A DNA stretch of 64,000 nucleotides from Coriaria nepalensis (lineage: Eukaryota > Streptophyta > Magnoliopsida > Cucurbitales > Coriariaceae). Location: positions 31,837,501 to 31,901,500 of the forward strand of contig CP114481.1 in assembly GCA_027186245.1 (NCBI GenBank), given 5' to 3'. The position numbers and the translations under genes are program-made. The notes beneath the pieces were generated by a model. The model ran no database searches, was not told the DNA's origin, and saw nothing but the letters and a program-made list of their open reading frames with translations. Shown here in pieces: positions 11,285 through 24,383 of this stretch. Each line of letters begins with the position of its first letter. The first letter of the stretch is position 1.

Positions 11285-14150
11285 GCGAGGAAAGTGTGCA
11301 TTCGTTTAACTTAAAATCATTTCAATGAGTCATTTCAAGTCAATAACTTATTTCAAAGCAAGTCGAACGAAATCTATTTTTGCACTACAAACACAAGTTT
11401 TGTGCATAACTTGCAAATGATCAATGCAAGGAAAGTGTGCATTCGTTTAACCTTTAAATCATTTCAGAGAGTCATTACAAGTAAATAACTTATTTCAAAG
11501 CAAGTCGAACGAATTCTATTTTTGCACTACAAACACAAGTTTTGTGCATAACTTGCAAATGATCAATGCCAGGAAAGTGTGCATTCGTTTAACTTAAAAT
11601 CATTTCAATGAGTCATTTCAAGTCAATAATTTATTTCAAAGCAAGTCGAACGAATTCAATTTTTGCACTACAAACACAAGTTTTGTGCATAACTTGCAAA
11701 TGATCAATGCAAGGAAAGTGTGCATTCGTTTAACTTAAAATCATTTCAATGAGTCATTTCAAGTCAATAATTTATTTCAAAGCAAGTCGAACGAATTCAA
11801 TTTTTGCAGTACAAACAGAAGTTTTGTGCATAACTCGCAAATGATCAATGCAAGGAAAGTGTGCATTCTTTTAACTTAAAATCATTTCAATGAGTCATTT
11901 CAAGTCAATAATTTATTTCAAACCAAGTCGAACGAATTCAATTTTTGCACTACAAACACAAGTTTTGTGCATAACTTCCAAATGATCAATGCAAGGAAAG
12001 TGGGCATTCGTTTAACTTAAAATCATTTCAATGAGTCATTTCAAGTCAATAAGTTATTTCTAACCAAGTCGAACGAATTCAATTTTTGCACTACAAACAC
12101 AAGTTTTGTGCATAACTTGCAAATGATCATTGCAAGGAAAGTGTGCATTCGTTTAACCTTAAAATCATTTCAATGAGTCATTTCAAGTCAATAACTTATT
12201 TCAAAGCAAGTCGAACGAAATCTATTTTTGCACTACAAACACAAGTTTTGTGCATAACTTGCAAATGATCAATGCAAGGAAAGTGTGCATTCGTTTAACC
12301 TTTAAATCATTTCAGAGAGTCATTACAAGTAAATAACTTATTTCAAAGCAAGTCGAACGAATTCTATTTTTTCACTACAAACACAAGTTTTGTGCATAAC
12401 TTGCAAATGATCAATGCAAGGAAAGTGTGCATTCTTTTAACTTAAAATCATTTCAATGAGTCATTTCAAGTCAATAATTTATTTCAAAGCAAGTCGAACG
12501 AATTCAATTTTTGCACTACAAACACCAGTTTTGTGCATAACTTGCAAATGATCAATGCAAGGAAAGTGTGCATTCGTTTAACTTAAAATCATTTCAATGA
12601 GTCATTTCAAGGCAATAATTTATTTCAAAGCAAGTCGAACGAATTCAATTTTTGCAGTACAAACAGAAGTTTTGTGCATAACTTGCAAATGATCAATGCA
12701 AGGAAAGTGAGCATTCTTTTAACTTAAAATCATTTCAATGAGTCATTTCAAGTCAATAATTTATTTCAAACCAAGTCGAACGAATTCAATTTTTGCACTA
12801 CAAACACAAGTTTTGTGCATAACTTCCAAATGATCAATGCAAGGAAAGTGGGCATTCGTTTAACTTAAAATCATTTCAATGAGTCATTTCAAGTCAATAA
12901 GTTATTTCTAACCAAGTCGAACGAATTCAATTTTTGCACTACAAACACAAGTTTTGTGCATAACTTGCAAATGATCATTGCAAGGAAAGTGTGCATTCGT
13001 TTAACCTTAAAATCATTTCAATGAGTCATTTCAAGTCAATAACTTATTTCAAAGCAAGTCGAACGAAATCTATTTTTGCACTACAAACACAAGTTTTGTG
13101 CATAACTTGCAAATGATCAATGCAAGGAAAGTGTGCATTCGTTTAACCTTTAAATCATTTCAGAGAGTCATTACAAGTAAATAACTTATTTCAAAGCAAG
13201 TCGAACGAATTCTATTTTTGCACTACAAACACAAGTTTTGTGCATAACTTGCAAATGATCAATGCAAGGAAAGTGTGCATTCGTTTAACTTAAAATCATT
13301 TCAATGAGTCATTTCAAGTCAATAATTTATTTCAAAGCAAGTCGAACGAATTCAATTTTTGCACTACAAACACAAGTTTTGTGCATAACTTGCAAATGAT
13401 CAATGCAAGGAAAGTGTGCATTCGTTTAACTTAAAATCATTTCAATGAGTCATTTCAAGTCAATAATTTATTTCAAAGCAAGTCGAACGAATTCAATTTT
13501 TGCAGTACAAACAGAAGTTTTGTGCATAACTTGCAAATGATCAATGCAAGGAAAGTGTGCATTCTTTTAACTTAAAATCATTTCAATGTGTCATTTCAAG
13601 TCAATAATTTATTTCAAACCAAGTCGAACGAATTCTATTTTTGCACTACAAACACAAGTTTTGTGCATAACTTCCAAATGATCAATGCAAGGAAAGTGGG
13701 CATTCGTTTAACTTAAAATCATTTCAATGAGTCATTTCAAGTCAATAAGTTATTTCTAACCAAGTCGAACGAATTCAATTTTTGCACTACAAACACAAGT
13801 TTTGTGCATAACTTGCAAATGATCATTGCAAGGAAAGTGTGCATTCGTTTAACCTTAAAATCATTTCAATGAGTCATTTCAAGTCAATAACTTATTTCAA
13901 AGCAAGTCGAACGAAATCTATTTTTGCACTACAAACACAAGTTTTGTGCATAACTTGCAAATGATCAATGCAAGGAAAGTGTGCATTCGTTTAACCTTTA
14001 AATCATTTCAGAGAGTCATTACAAGTAAATAACTTATTTCAAAGCAAGTCGAACGAATTCTATTTTTGCACTACAAACACAAGTTTTGTGCATAACTTGC
14101 AAATGATCAATGCAAGGAAAGTGTGCATTCTTTTAACTTAAAATCATTTC
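11285..14150. repeat. 6-mer higher-order repeat, period exactly 848 bp, about 3.4 copies
   Basis: ATTTCAGAGAGTCATTAC lies at 11,461, 12,309, 13,157 and 14,005, and TTCTAACC at 12,058, 12,906 and 13,754. Every step is 848 bp, that is six monomers less four single-base deletions. Order within a unit: TTCTAACC with GATCATTGC; GAAATCT; CAGAGAG; AATTTATTT; GCAGTAC with ACAGAAG and CATTCTTTTAAC; CAAACCAAG with CTTCCAAATG and GTGGGCATTCG. The last unit is cut short. Near 14,130 the CATTCTTTTAAC and CAAACCAAG features follow the CAGAGAG monomer directly, as if two monomers were lost. Confidence 0.92.
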
Positions 14151-14992
14151 AATGAGTCATTTCAAGTCAATAATTTATTTCAAACCAAGTCGAACGAATT
14201 CAATTTTTGCACTACAAACACAAGTTTTGTGCATAACTTGCAAATGATCAACGCAAGGAAAGTGTGCATTCGTTTAACCTTAAAATCATTTCAATGAGTC
14301 ATTTCAAATCAATAACTTATTTCAAAGCAAGTCGAACGAATTCAATTTTTGCACTACAAACACAAGTTTTGTGCATAACTTGCAAATGATCAATGCGAGG
14401 AAAGTGTGCATTCGTTTAACTTAAAATCATTTCAATGAGTCATTTCAAGTCAATGACTTATTTCAAGGCAAGTTGAACGAATTCTATTTTTTCACTACAA
14501 ACACAAGTTTTGTGCATAACTTGCAAATGATCAATGCGAGGAAAGTGTGCATTCGTTTAACTTAAAATCATTTCAATGAGTCATTTCAAGTCAATAACTT
14601 ATTTCAAAGCAAGTCGAACGAATTCAATTTTTGCACTACAAACACAAGTTTTGTGCATAACTTGCAAATGATCAATGCAAGGAAAGTGTGCATTCGTTTA
14701 ACCTTAAAATCATTTCAATGAGTCATTTCAAATCAATAATTTATTTCAAAGCAAGTCGAACGAATTCAATTTTTGCACTACAAACACAAGTTTTGTGCAT
14801 AACTTGCAAATGATCAATGCAAGGAAAGTGTGCATTCGTTTAACTTAAAATCATTTCAATGAGTCATTTCAAGTCAATGACTTATTTCAAAGCAAGTTGA
14901 ACGAATTCTATTTTTTCACTACAAACACAAGTTTTGTGCATAACTTGCAAATGATCAATGCAAGGAAAGTGTGCATTCGTTTAAATTAAAAT
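14145..14992. repeat. Second 848-bp 6-mer duplication, copy A
   Basis: Marked by GATCAACGC at 14,246, GCGAGG, TTTCAAGGCAAG at 14,461 with GTTGAACG, a second GCGAGG and AATTTATTT. The same markers lie exactly 848 bp downstream (15,094 and 15,309). The unit length equals that of the array on the left, but the set of monomers is different, so it is a separate amplification. Confidence 0.87.
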
Positions 14993-15723
14993 CATTTCAA
15001 TGAGTCATTTCAAGTCAATAATTTATTTCAAACCAAGTCGAACGAATTCAATTTTTGCACTACAAACACAAGTTTTGTGCATAACTTGCAAATGATCAAC
15101 GCAAGGAAAGTGTGCATTCGTTTAACCTTAAAATCATTTCAATGAGTCATTTCAAATCAATAACTTATTTCAAAGCAAGTCGAACGAATTCAATTTTTGC
15201 ACTACAAACACAAGTTTTGTGCATAACTTGCAAATGATCAATGCGAGGAAAGTGTGCATTCGTTTAACTTAAAATCATTTCAATGAGTCATTTCAAGTCA
15301 ATGACTTATTTCAAGGCAAGTTGAACGAATTCTATTTTTTCACTACAAACACAAGTTTTGTGCATAACTTGCAAATGATCAATGCGAGGAAAGTGTGCAT
15401 TCGTTTAACTTAAAATCATTTCAATGAGTCATTTCAAGTCAATAACTTATTTCAAAGCAAGTCGAACGAATTCAATTTTTGCACTACAAACACAAGTTTT
15501 GTGCATAACTTGCAAATGATCAATGCAAGGAAAGTGTGCATTCGTTTAACCTTAAAATCATTTCAATGAGTCATTTCAAATCAATAATTTATTTCAAAGC
15601 AAGTCGAACGAATTCAATTTTTGCACTACAAACACAAGTTTTGTGCATAACTTGCAAATGATCAATGCAAGGAAAGTGTGCATTCGTTTAACTTAAAATC
15701 ATTTCAATGAGTCATTTCAAGTC
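14993..15723. repeat. Second 848-bp 6-mer duplication, copy B (incomplete)
   Basis: Follows copy A base for base from about 14,993. It diverges at about 15,725, where it has AATAACTTATTTC with GCAGTAC instead of AATGACTTATTTC with GTTGAACG. About 730 bp of the 848-bp unit is repeated. Confidence 0.84.
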
Positions 15724-16904
15724 AATAACTTATTTCAAAGCAAGTCGAACGAATTCAATTTTTGCAGTACAAACAGAAGTTTTGTGCATAACTTGCAAAT
15801 GATCAATGCAAGGAAAGTGTGCATTCGTTTAACTTAAAATCATTTCAATGAGTCATTTCAAGTCAATGACTTATTTCAAAGCAAGTTGAACGAATTCTAT
15901 TTTTTCACTACAAACACAAGTTTTGTGCATAACTTGCAAATGATCAATGCAAGGAAAGTGTGCATTCGTTTAAATTAAAATCATTTCAATGAGTCATTTC
16001 AAGTCAATAAGTTATTTCTAACCAAGTCGAACGAATTCAATTTTTGCACTACAAACACAAGTTTTGTGCATAACTTGCAAATGATCATTGCAAGGAAAGT
16101 GTGCATTCGTTTAACCTTAAAATCATTTCAATGAGTCATTTCAAGTCAATAATTTATTTCAAAGCAAGTCGAACGAATTCAATTTTTACACTACAAACAC
16201 AAGTTTTGTGCATAACTTGCAAATGATCAATGCAAGGAAAGTGTGCATTCGTTTAACCTTAAAATCATTTCAGAGAGTCATTACAAGTAAATAACTTATT
16301 TCAAAGCAAGTCGAACGAATTCAATTTTTGCACTACAAACACAAGTTTTGTGCATAACTTGCAAATGATCAATGCAAGGAAAGTGTGCATTCGTTTAACC
16401 TTTAAATCATTTCAGAGAGTCATTACAAGTAAATAACTTATTTCAAAGCAAGTCGAACGAATTCAATTTTTGCACTACAAACACAAGTTTTGTGCATAAC
16501 TTGCAAATGATCAATGCAAGGAAAGTGTGCATTCGTTTAACCTTAAAATCATTTCAATGAGTCATTTCAAATCAATAATTTATTTCAAAGCAAGTCGAAC
16601 GAATTCAATTTTTGCACTACAAACACAAGTTTTGTGCATAACTTGCAAATGATCAATGCAAGGAAAGTGTGCATTCGTTTAACTTAAAATCATTTCAATG
16701 AGTCATTTCAAGTCAATAATTTATTTCAATGCAAGTCGAACGAATTCAATTTTTGCACTACAAACACAAGTTTTGTGCATAACTTGCAAATGATCAATGC
16801 AAGGAAAGTGTGCATTCGTTTAACATTAAAATCATTTCAATGAGTCATTTCAAATCAATAACTTATTTCAAAGCAAGTCGAACGAATTCAATTTTTGCAG
16901 TACA
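15724..16904. repeat. Mixed monomers with an adjacent pair of CAGAGAG monomers
   Basis: ATTTCAGAGAGTCATTAC occurs at 16,267 and 16,409, exactly one monomer apart, and elsewhere the type is always single. The pair differs by AACCTTAAAA against AACCTTTAAA just upstream. A TTCTAACC monomer lies at 16,016. The rest are AATTTATTT, G113A and GCAGTAC types. Confidence 0.7.
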
Positions 16905-17560
16905 AACAGAAGTTTTGTGCATAACTTGCAAATGATCAATGCAAGGAAAGTGTGCATTCGTTTAACTTAAAATCATTTCAATGAGTCATTTCAAGTCAAT
17001 AATTTATTTCAAAGCAAGTCGAACGAATTCAATTTTTGCACTACAAACACAAGTTTTGTGCATAACTTGCAAATGATCAATGCAAGGAAAGTGTGCATTC
17101 GTTTAACCTTAAAATCATTTCAATGAGTCATTTCAAATCAATAACTTATTTCAAAGCAAGTCGAACGAATTCAATTTTTGCAGTACAAACACAAGTTTTG
17201 TGCATAACTTGCAAATGATCAATGCAAGGAAAGTGTGCATTCGTTTAACTTAAAATCATTTCAATGAGTCATTTCAAATCAATAATTTATTTCAACGCAA
17301 GTCGAACGGATTCAACTTTTGCACAATAAACACAAGTTTTATGCATAACTTGCAAATGATCAATGCAAGGAAAGTGTGCATTCGTTTAACTTAAAATCAT
17401 TTCAATGAGTCATTTCAAGTCAATAATTTATTTCAAAGCAAGTCGAACGAATTCAATTTTTGCACTACAAACACAAGTTTTGTGCATAACTTGCAAATGA
17501 TCAATGCAAGGAGAGTGTGCATTCGTTTAACCTTAAAATCATTTCAATGAGTCATTTCAA
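16905..17560. repeat. Block duplicated 1,980 bp downstream, copy A
   Basis: The printed sequence from about 16,905 to 17,560 is the same as 18,885-19,540. It contains the rare monomer with TTTCAACGCAAG, ACGGATTCAAC, GCACAATAAAC and TTTTATGC, followed by one with GCAAGGAGAGTGTG. The blocks separate where copy A has CAAGTCAATAAC and copy B has CAAATCAATAAC. Confidence 0.88.
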
Positions 17561-17811
17561 GTCAATAACTTATTTCAAAGCAAGTCGAACGAAATCTATT
17601 TTTGCACTACAAACACAAGTTTTGTGCATAACTTGCAAATGATCAATGCAAGGAAAGTGTGCATTCGTTTAACTTAAAATCATTTCAATGAGTCATTTCA
17701 AGTCAATGACTTATTTCAAAGCAAGTTGAACGAATTCTATTTTTTCACTACAAACACAAGTTTTGTGCATAACTTGCAAATGATCAATGCAAGGAAAGTG
17801 TGCATTCGTTT

Positions 17812-18377
17812 AAATTAAAATCATTTCAATGAGTCATTTCAAGTCAATAAGTTATTTCTAACCAAGTCGAACGAATTCAATTTTTGCACTACAAACACAA
17901 GTTTTGTGCATAACTTGCAAATGATCATTGCAAGGAAAGTGTGCATTCGTTTAACCTTAAAATCATTTCAATGAGTCATTTCAAGTCAATAACTTATTTC
18001 AAAGCAAGTCGAACGAAATCTATTTTTGCACTACAAACACAAGTTTTGTGCATAACTTGCAAATGATCAATGCAAGGAAAGTGTGCATTCGTTTAACCTT
18101 TAAATCATTTCAGAGAGTCATTACAAGTAAATAACTTATTTCAAAGCAAGTCGAACGAATTCTATTTTTGCACTACAAACACAAGTTTTGTGCATAACTT
18201 GCAAATGATCAATGCAAGGAAAGTGTGCATTCTTTTAACTTAAAATCATTTCAATGAGTCATTTCAAGTCAATAATTTATTTCAAAGCAAGTCGAACGAA
18301 TTCAATTTTTGCACTACAAACACAAGTTTTGTGCATAACTTGCAAATGATCAATGCAAGGAAAGTGTGCATTCGTTT
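17812..18377. repeat. 4-mer tandem duplication, 566 bp, copy A
   Basis: Starts with TTTAAATTAAAATC, then TTCTAACC (17,856), GAAATCT, CAGAGAGTCATTAC (from 18,107) and CATTCTTTTAAC. All markers recur 566 bp later, which is four monomers less two bases. It lies between the two blocks that are 1,980 bp apart. Confidence 0.88.
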
Positions 18378-18943
18378 AAATTAAAATCATTTCAATGAGT
18401 CATTTCAAGTCAATAAGTTATTTCTAACCAAGTCGAACGAATTCAATTTTTGCACTACAAACACAAGTTTTGTGCATAACTTGCAAATGATCATTGCAAG
18501 GAAAGTGTGCATTCGTTTAACCTTAAAATCATTTCAATGAGTCATTTCAAGTCAATAACTTATTTCAAAGCAAGTCGAACGAAATCTATTTTTGCACTAC
18601 AAACACAAGTTTTGTGCATAACTTGCAAATGATCAATGCAAGGAAAGTGTGCATTCGTTTAACCTTTAAATCATTTCAGAGAGTCATTACAAGTAAATAA
18701 CTTATTTCAAAGCAAGTCGAACGAATTCTATTTTTGCACTACAAACACAAGTTTTGTGCATAACTTGCAAATGATCAATGCAAGGAAAGTGTGCATTCTT
18801 TTAACTTAAAATCATTTCAATGAGTCATTTCAAGTCAATAATTTATTTCAAAGCAAGTCGAACGAATTCAATTTTTGCACTACAAACACAAGTTTTGTGC
18901 ATAACTTGCAAATGATCAATGCAAGGAAAGTGTGCATTCGTTT
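18378..18943. repeat. 4-mer tandem duplication, 566 bp, copy B
   Basis: Direct continuation of copy A with the same marker order (TTCTAACC at 18,422, ATTTCAGAGAG at 18,673). This copy runs on into the second 16,905-type block. It is also the one that matches 26,589-27,341 at an offset of 8,211 bp (CATTCTTTT at 18,794 and 27,005). Confidence 0.87.
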
Positions 18944-19540
18944 AACTTAAAATCATTTCAATGAGTCATTTCAAGTCAATAATTTATTTCAAAGCAAGTC
19001 GAACGAATTCAATTTTTGCACTACAAACACAAGTTTTGTGCATAACTTGCAAATGATCAATGCAAGGAAAGTGTGCATTCGTTTAACCTTAAAATCATTT
19101 CAATGAGTCATTTCAAATCAATAACTTATTTCAAAGCAAGTCGAACGAATTCAATTTTTGCAGTACAAACACAAGTTTTGTGCATAACTTGCAAATGATC
19201 AATGCAAGGAAAGTGTGCATTCGTTTAACTTAAAATCATTTCAATGAGTCATTTCAAATCAATAATTTATTTCAACGCAAGTCGAACGGATTCAACTTTT
19301 GCACAATAAACACAAGTTTTATGCATAACTTGCAAATGATCAATGCAAGGAAAGTGTGCATTCGTTTAACTTAAAATCATTTCAATGAGTCATTTCAAGT
19401 CAATAATTTATTTCAAAGCAAGTCGAACGAATTCAATTTTTGCACTACAAACACAAGTTTTGTGCATAACTTGCAAATGATCAATGCAAGGAGAGTGTGC
19501 ATTCGTTTAACCTTAAAATCATTTCAATGAGTCATTTCAA
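18885..19540. repeat. Block duplicated from 16,905-17,560, copy B
   Basis: See copy A. TTTCAACGCAAG lies at 19,270 and recurs at 20,401 (offset 1,131 bp, eight monomers less five bases) and at 27,905. The family therefore has four members in the window, with 17,290 the first. Confidence 0.87.
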
Positions 19541-21739
19541 ATCAATAACTTATTTCAAAGCAAGTCGAACGAATTCAATTTTTGCAGTACAAACAGAAGT
19601 TTTGTGCATAACTTGCAAATGATCAATGCAAGGAAAGTGTGCATTCGTTTAACTTAAAATCATTTCAATGAGTCATTTCAAGTCAATAATTTATTTCAAA
19701 GCAAGTCGAACGAATTCAATTTTTGCACTACAAACACAAGTTTTGTGCATAACTTGCAAATGATCAATGCAAGGAAAGTGTGCATTCGTTTAACCTTAAA
19801 ATCATTTCAATGAGTCATTTCAAGTCAATAACTTATTTCAAAGCAAGTCGAACGAATTCAATTTTTGCACTACAAACACAAGTTTTGTGCATAACTTGCA
19901 AATGATCAATGCGAGGAAAGTGTGCATTCGTTTAACTTAAAATCATTTCAATGAGTCATTTCAAGTCAATGACTTATTTCAAAGCAAGTTGAACGAATTC
20001 TATTTTTTCACTACAAACACAAGTTTTGTGCATAACTTGCAAATGATCAATGCAAGGAAAGTGTGCATTCGTTTAACTTAAAATCATTTCAATGAGTCAT
20101 TTCAAGTCAATAATTTATTTCAAAGCAAGTCGAACGAATTCAATTTTTGCACTACAAACACAAGTTTTGTGCATAACTTGCAAATGATCAATGCAAGGAA
20201 AGTGTGCATTCGTTTAACCTTAAAATCATTTCAATGAGTCATTTCAAATCAATAACTTATTTCAAAGCAAGTCGAACGAATTCAATTTTTGCAGTACAAA
20301 CACAAGTTTTGTGCATAACTTGCAAATGATCAATGCAAGGAAAGTGTGCATTCGTTTAACTTAAAATCATTTCAATGAGTCATTTCAAATCAATAATTTA
20401 TTTCAACGCAAGTCGAACGGATTCAACTTTTGCACAATAAACACAAGTTTTATGCATAACTTGCAAATGATCAATGCAAGGAAAGTGTTCATTCGTTTAA
20501 CTTAAAATCATTTCAATGAGTCATTTCAAGTCAATAATTTATTTCAAAGCAAGTCGAACGAATTCAATTTTTGCACTACAAACACAAGTTTTGTGCATAA
20601 CTTGCAAATGATCAATGCAAGGAAAGTGTGCATTCGTTTAACCTTAAAATCATTTCAATGAGTCATTTCAAATCAATAACTTATTTCAAAGCAAGTCGAA
20701 CAAATTCAATTTTTGCAGTACAAACAGAAGTTTTGTGCATAACTTGCAAATGATCAATGCAAGGAAAGTGTGCATTCGTTTAACTTAAAATCATTTCAAT
20801 GAGTCATTTCAAGTCAATAATTTATTTCAAAGCAAGTCGAACGAATTCAATTTTTGCAGTACAAACAGAAGTTTTGTGCATAACTTGCAAATGATCAATG
20901 CAAGGAAAGTGTGCATTCGTTTAACCTTAAAATCATTTCAATGAGTCATTTCAAATCAATAACTTATTTCAAAGCAAGTCGAACGAATTCAATTTTTGCA
21001 GTACAAACACAAGTTTTGTGCATAACTTGCAAATGATCAATGCAAGGAAAGTGTGCATTCGTTTAACTTAAAATCATTTCAATGAGTCATTTCAAGTCAA
21101 TAATTTATTTCAAAGCAAGTCGAACGAATTCAATTTTTGCACTACAAACACAAGTTTTGTGCATAACTTGCAAATGATCAATGCAAGGAGAGTGTGCATT
21201 CGTTTAACCTTAAAATCATTTCAATGAGTCATTTCAAATCAATAACTTATTTCAAAGCAAGTCGAACGAATTGAATTTTTGCAGTACAAACAGAAGTTTT
21301 GTGCATAACTTGCAAATGATCAATGCAAGGAAAGTGTGCATTCGTTTAACTTAAAATCATTTCAATGAGTCATTTCAAGTCAATAATTTATTTCAAAGCA
21401 AGTCGAACGAATTCAATTTTTGCACTACAAACACAAGTTTTGTGCATAACTTGCAAATGATCAATGCAAGGAAAGTGTGCATTCGTTTAACCTTAAAATC
21501 ATTTCAATGAGTCATTTCAAGTCAATAACTTATTTCAAAGCAAGTCGAGTGAATTCAATTTTTGCACTACAAACACGAGTTTCGTGCATAACTTGCAAAT
21601 GATCAATGCAAGGAAAGTGTGCATTCGTTTAACCTTTAAATCATTTCAGAGAGTCATTACAAGTAAATAACTTATTTCAAAGCAAGTCGAACGAATTCTA
21701 TTTTTGCAGTACAAACAGAAGTTTTGTGCATAACTCGCA
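19541..21739. repeat. Mixed zone; includes a third copy of the ACGCAAG block (20,061-20,651)
   Basis: 20,061-20,651 repeats 18,930-19,520 with an offset of 1,131 bp, with a private GTGTTCATTCG. The zone also has GCGAGG followed by GTTGAACG/TTTTTTCAC near 19,910-20,020, GCAAGGAGAG near 21,185, and one GAGTGAATTC/CACGAGTTTCGTG monomer (21,574) followed by CAGAGAG. No other tandem unit is evident. Confidence 0.7.
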
Positions 21740-22965
21740 AATGATCAATGCAAGGAAAGTGTGCATTCGTTTAACCTTAAAATCATTTCAATGAGTCATT
21801 TCAAGTCAATAACTTATTTCAAAGCAAGTCGAACGAATTCAATTTTTGCACTACAAACACAAGTTTTGTGCATAACTTGCAAATGATCAATGCGAGGAAA
21901 GTGTGCATTCGTTTAACTTAAAATCATTTCAATGAGTCATTTCAAGTCAATGACTTATTTCAAAGCAAGTTGAACGAATTCAATTTTTGCACTACAAACA
22001 CAAGTTTTGTGCATAACTTGCAAATGATCATTGCAAAGAAAGTGTGCATTCGTTTAACCTTAAAATCATTTCAATGTGTCATTTCAAGTCAATAACTTAT
22101 TTCAAAGCAAGTCGAACGAAATCTATTTTTGCACTACAAACACAAGTTTTGTGCATAACTTGCAAATGATCAATGCAAGGAAAGTGTGCATTCGTTTAAC
22201 CTTAAAATCATTTCAATGAGTCATTTCAAGTCAATAACTTATTTCAAAGCAAGTCGAACGAATTCTATTTTTGCAGTACAAACAGAGGTTTTGTGCATAA
22301 CTTGCAAATGATCAATGCAAGGAAAGTGTGCATTCGTTTAACCTTAAAATCATTTCAATGAGTCATTTCAAGTCAATAACTTATTTCAAAGCAACTCGAA
22401 CGAATTCTATTTTTGCACTACAAACACAAGTTTTGTGCATAACTTGCAAATGATCAATGCGAGGAAAGTGTGCATTCGTTTAACCTTAAAATCATTTCAA
22501 TGAGTCATTTCAAGTCAATAACTTATTTCAAAGCAAGTCGAACGAATTCAATTTTTGCAGTACAAACACAAGTTTTGTGCATAACTTGCAAATGATCAAT
22601 GCAAGGAAAGTGTGCATTCGTTTAACCTTAAAATCATTTCAATGAGTCATTTCAAGTCAATAACTTATTTCAAAGCAAGTCGAACGAATTCTATTTTTGC
22701 AGTACAAACAGAAGTTTTGTGCATAACTTGCAAATGATCAATGCAAGGAAAGTGTGCATTCGTTTAACCTTAAAATCATTTCAATGAGTCATTTCAAGTC
22801 AATAATTTATTTCAAAGCAAGTCGAACGAATTCAATTTTTGCACTACAAACACAAGTTTTGTGCATAACTTGCAAATGATCAATGCGAGGAAAGTGTGCA
22901 TTCGTTTAACTTAAAATCATTTCAATGAGTCATTTCAAGTCAATGACTTATTTCAAAGCAAGTTG
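21740..22965. repeat. Block repeated 1,418 bp downstream, copy A
   Basis: Marker order: GCGAGG; GTTGAACG with GCAAAGAAAG (22,031); TGTGTCATTTC with GAAATCT; GCAGTAC with ACAGAGG; CAACTCGAACG (about 22,393); a second GCGAGG; GCAGTAC with ACACAAG; GCAGTAC with ACAGAAG. Each recurs 1,418 bp later (23,449 and 23,811 for the two positioned markers), which is ten monomers less two bases. Confidence 0.85.
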
Positions 22966-23157
22966 AACGAATTCAATTTTTGCACTACAAACACAAGTTT
23001 TGTGCATAACTTGCAAATGATCATTGCAAAGAAAGTGTGCATTCGTTTACCCTTAAAATCATTTCAATGAGTCATTTCAAGTCAATAACTTATTTCAAAG
23101 CAAGTCGAACGAATTCAATTTTTGCACTACAAACACAAGTTTTGTGCATAACTTGCA
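22966..23157. repeat. Spacer monomers between the two 1,418-bp-offset blocks
   Basis: GCAAAGAAAG monomers occur at 23,024 and 23,166, one monomer apart, the first followed by GTTTACCCTTAAAA. The GTTTACCC variant recurs near 25,595, linking this join to the region at 25.4-25.7 kb. Confidence 0.7.
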
Positions 23158-24383
23158 AATGATCATTGCAAAGAAAGTGTGCATTCGTTTAACCTTAAAA
23201 TCATTTCAATGAGTCATTTCAAGTCAATAACTTATTTCAAAGCAAGTCGAACGAATTCAATTTTTGCACTACAAACACAAGTTTTGTGCATAACTTGCAA
23301 ATGATCAATGCGAGGAAAGTGTGCATTCGTTTAACTTAAAATCATTTCAATGAGTCATTTCAAGTCAATGACTTATTTCAAAGCAAGTTGAACGAATTCA
23401 ATTTTTGCACTACAAACACAAGTTTTGTGCATAACTTGCAAATGATCATTGCAAAGAAAGTGTGCATTCGTTTAACCTTAAAATCATTTCAATGTGTCAT
23501 TTCAAGTCAATAACTTATTTCAAAGCAAGTCGAACGAAATCTATTTTTGCACTACAAACACAAGTTTTGTGCATAACTTGCAAATGATCAATGCAAGGAA
23601 AGTGTGCATTCGTTTAACCTTAAAATCATTTCAATGAGTCATTTCAAGTCAATAACTTATTTCAAAGCAAGTCGAACGAATTCTATTTTTGCAGTACAAA
23701 CAGAAGTTTTGTGCATAACTTGCAAATGATCAATGCAAGGAAAGTGTGCATTCGTTTAACCTTAAAATCATTTCAATGAGTCATTTCAAGTCAATAACTT
23801 ATTTCAAAGCAACTCGAACGAATTCTATTTTTGCACTACAAACACAAGTTTTGTGCATAACTTGCAAATGAACAATGCGAGGAAAGTGTGCATTCGTTTA
23901 ACCTTAAAATCATTTCAATGAGTCATTTCAAGTCAATAACTTATTTCAAAGCAAGTCGAACGAATTCAATTTTTGTAGTACAAACACAAGTTTTGTGCAT
24001 AACTTGCAAATGATCAATGCAAGGAAAGTGTGCATTCGTTTAACCTTAAAATCATTTCAATGAGTCATTTCAAGTCAATAACTTATTTCAAAGCAAGTCG
24101 AACGAATTCTATTTTTGCAGTACAAACAGAAGTTTTGTGCATAACTTGCAAATGATCAATGCAAGGAAAGTGTGCATTCGTTTAACCTTAAAATCATTTC
24201 AATGAGTCATTTCAAGTCAATAACTTATTTCAAAGCAAGTCGAACGAATTCAATTTTTGCACTACAAACACAAGTTTTGTGCATAACTTGCAAATGATCA
24301 ATGCGAGGAAAGTGTGCATTCGTTTAACTTAAAATCATTTCAATGAGTCATTTCAAGTCAATGACTTATTTCAAAGCAAGTTG
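23158..24383. repeat. Block repeated from 21,740-22,965, copy B
   Basis: Second copy at offset 1,418 bp. Private changes are GATGAACAATGC-like loss of the BclI site near 23,869 (AAATGAACAATGC) and TTTTTGTAGTAC near 23,973. It separates from copy A at GTTGAACGAATTCTATTTTTT, where copy A has GTTGAACGAATTCAATTTTT. Confidence 0.84.
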
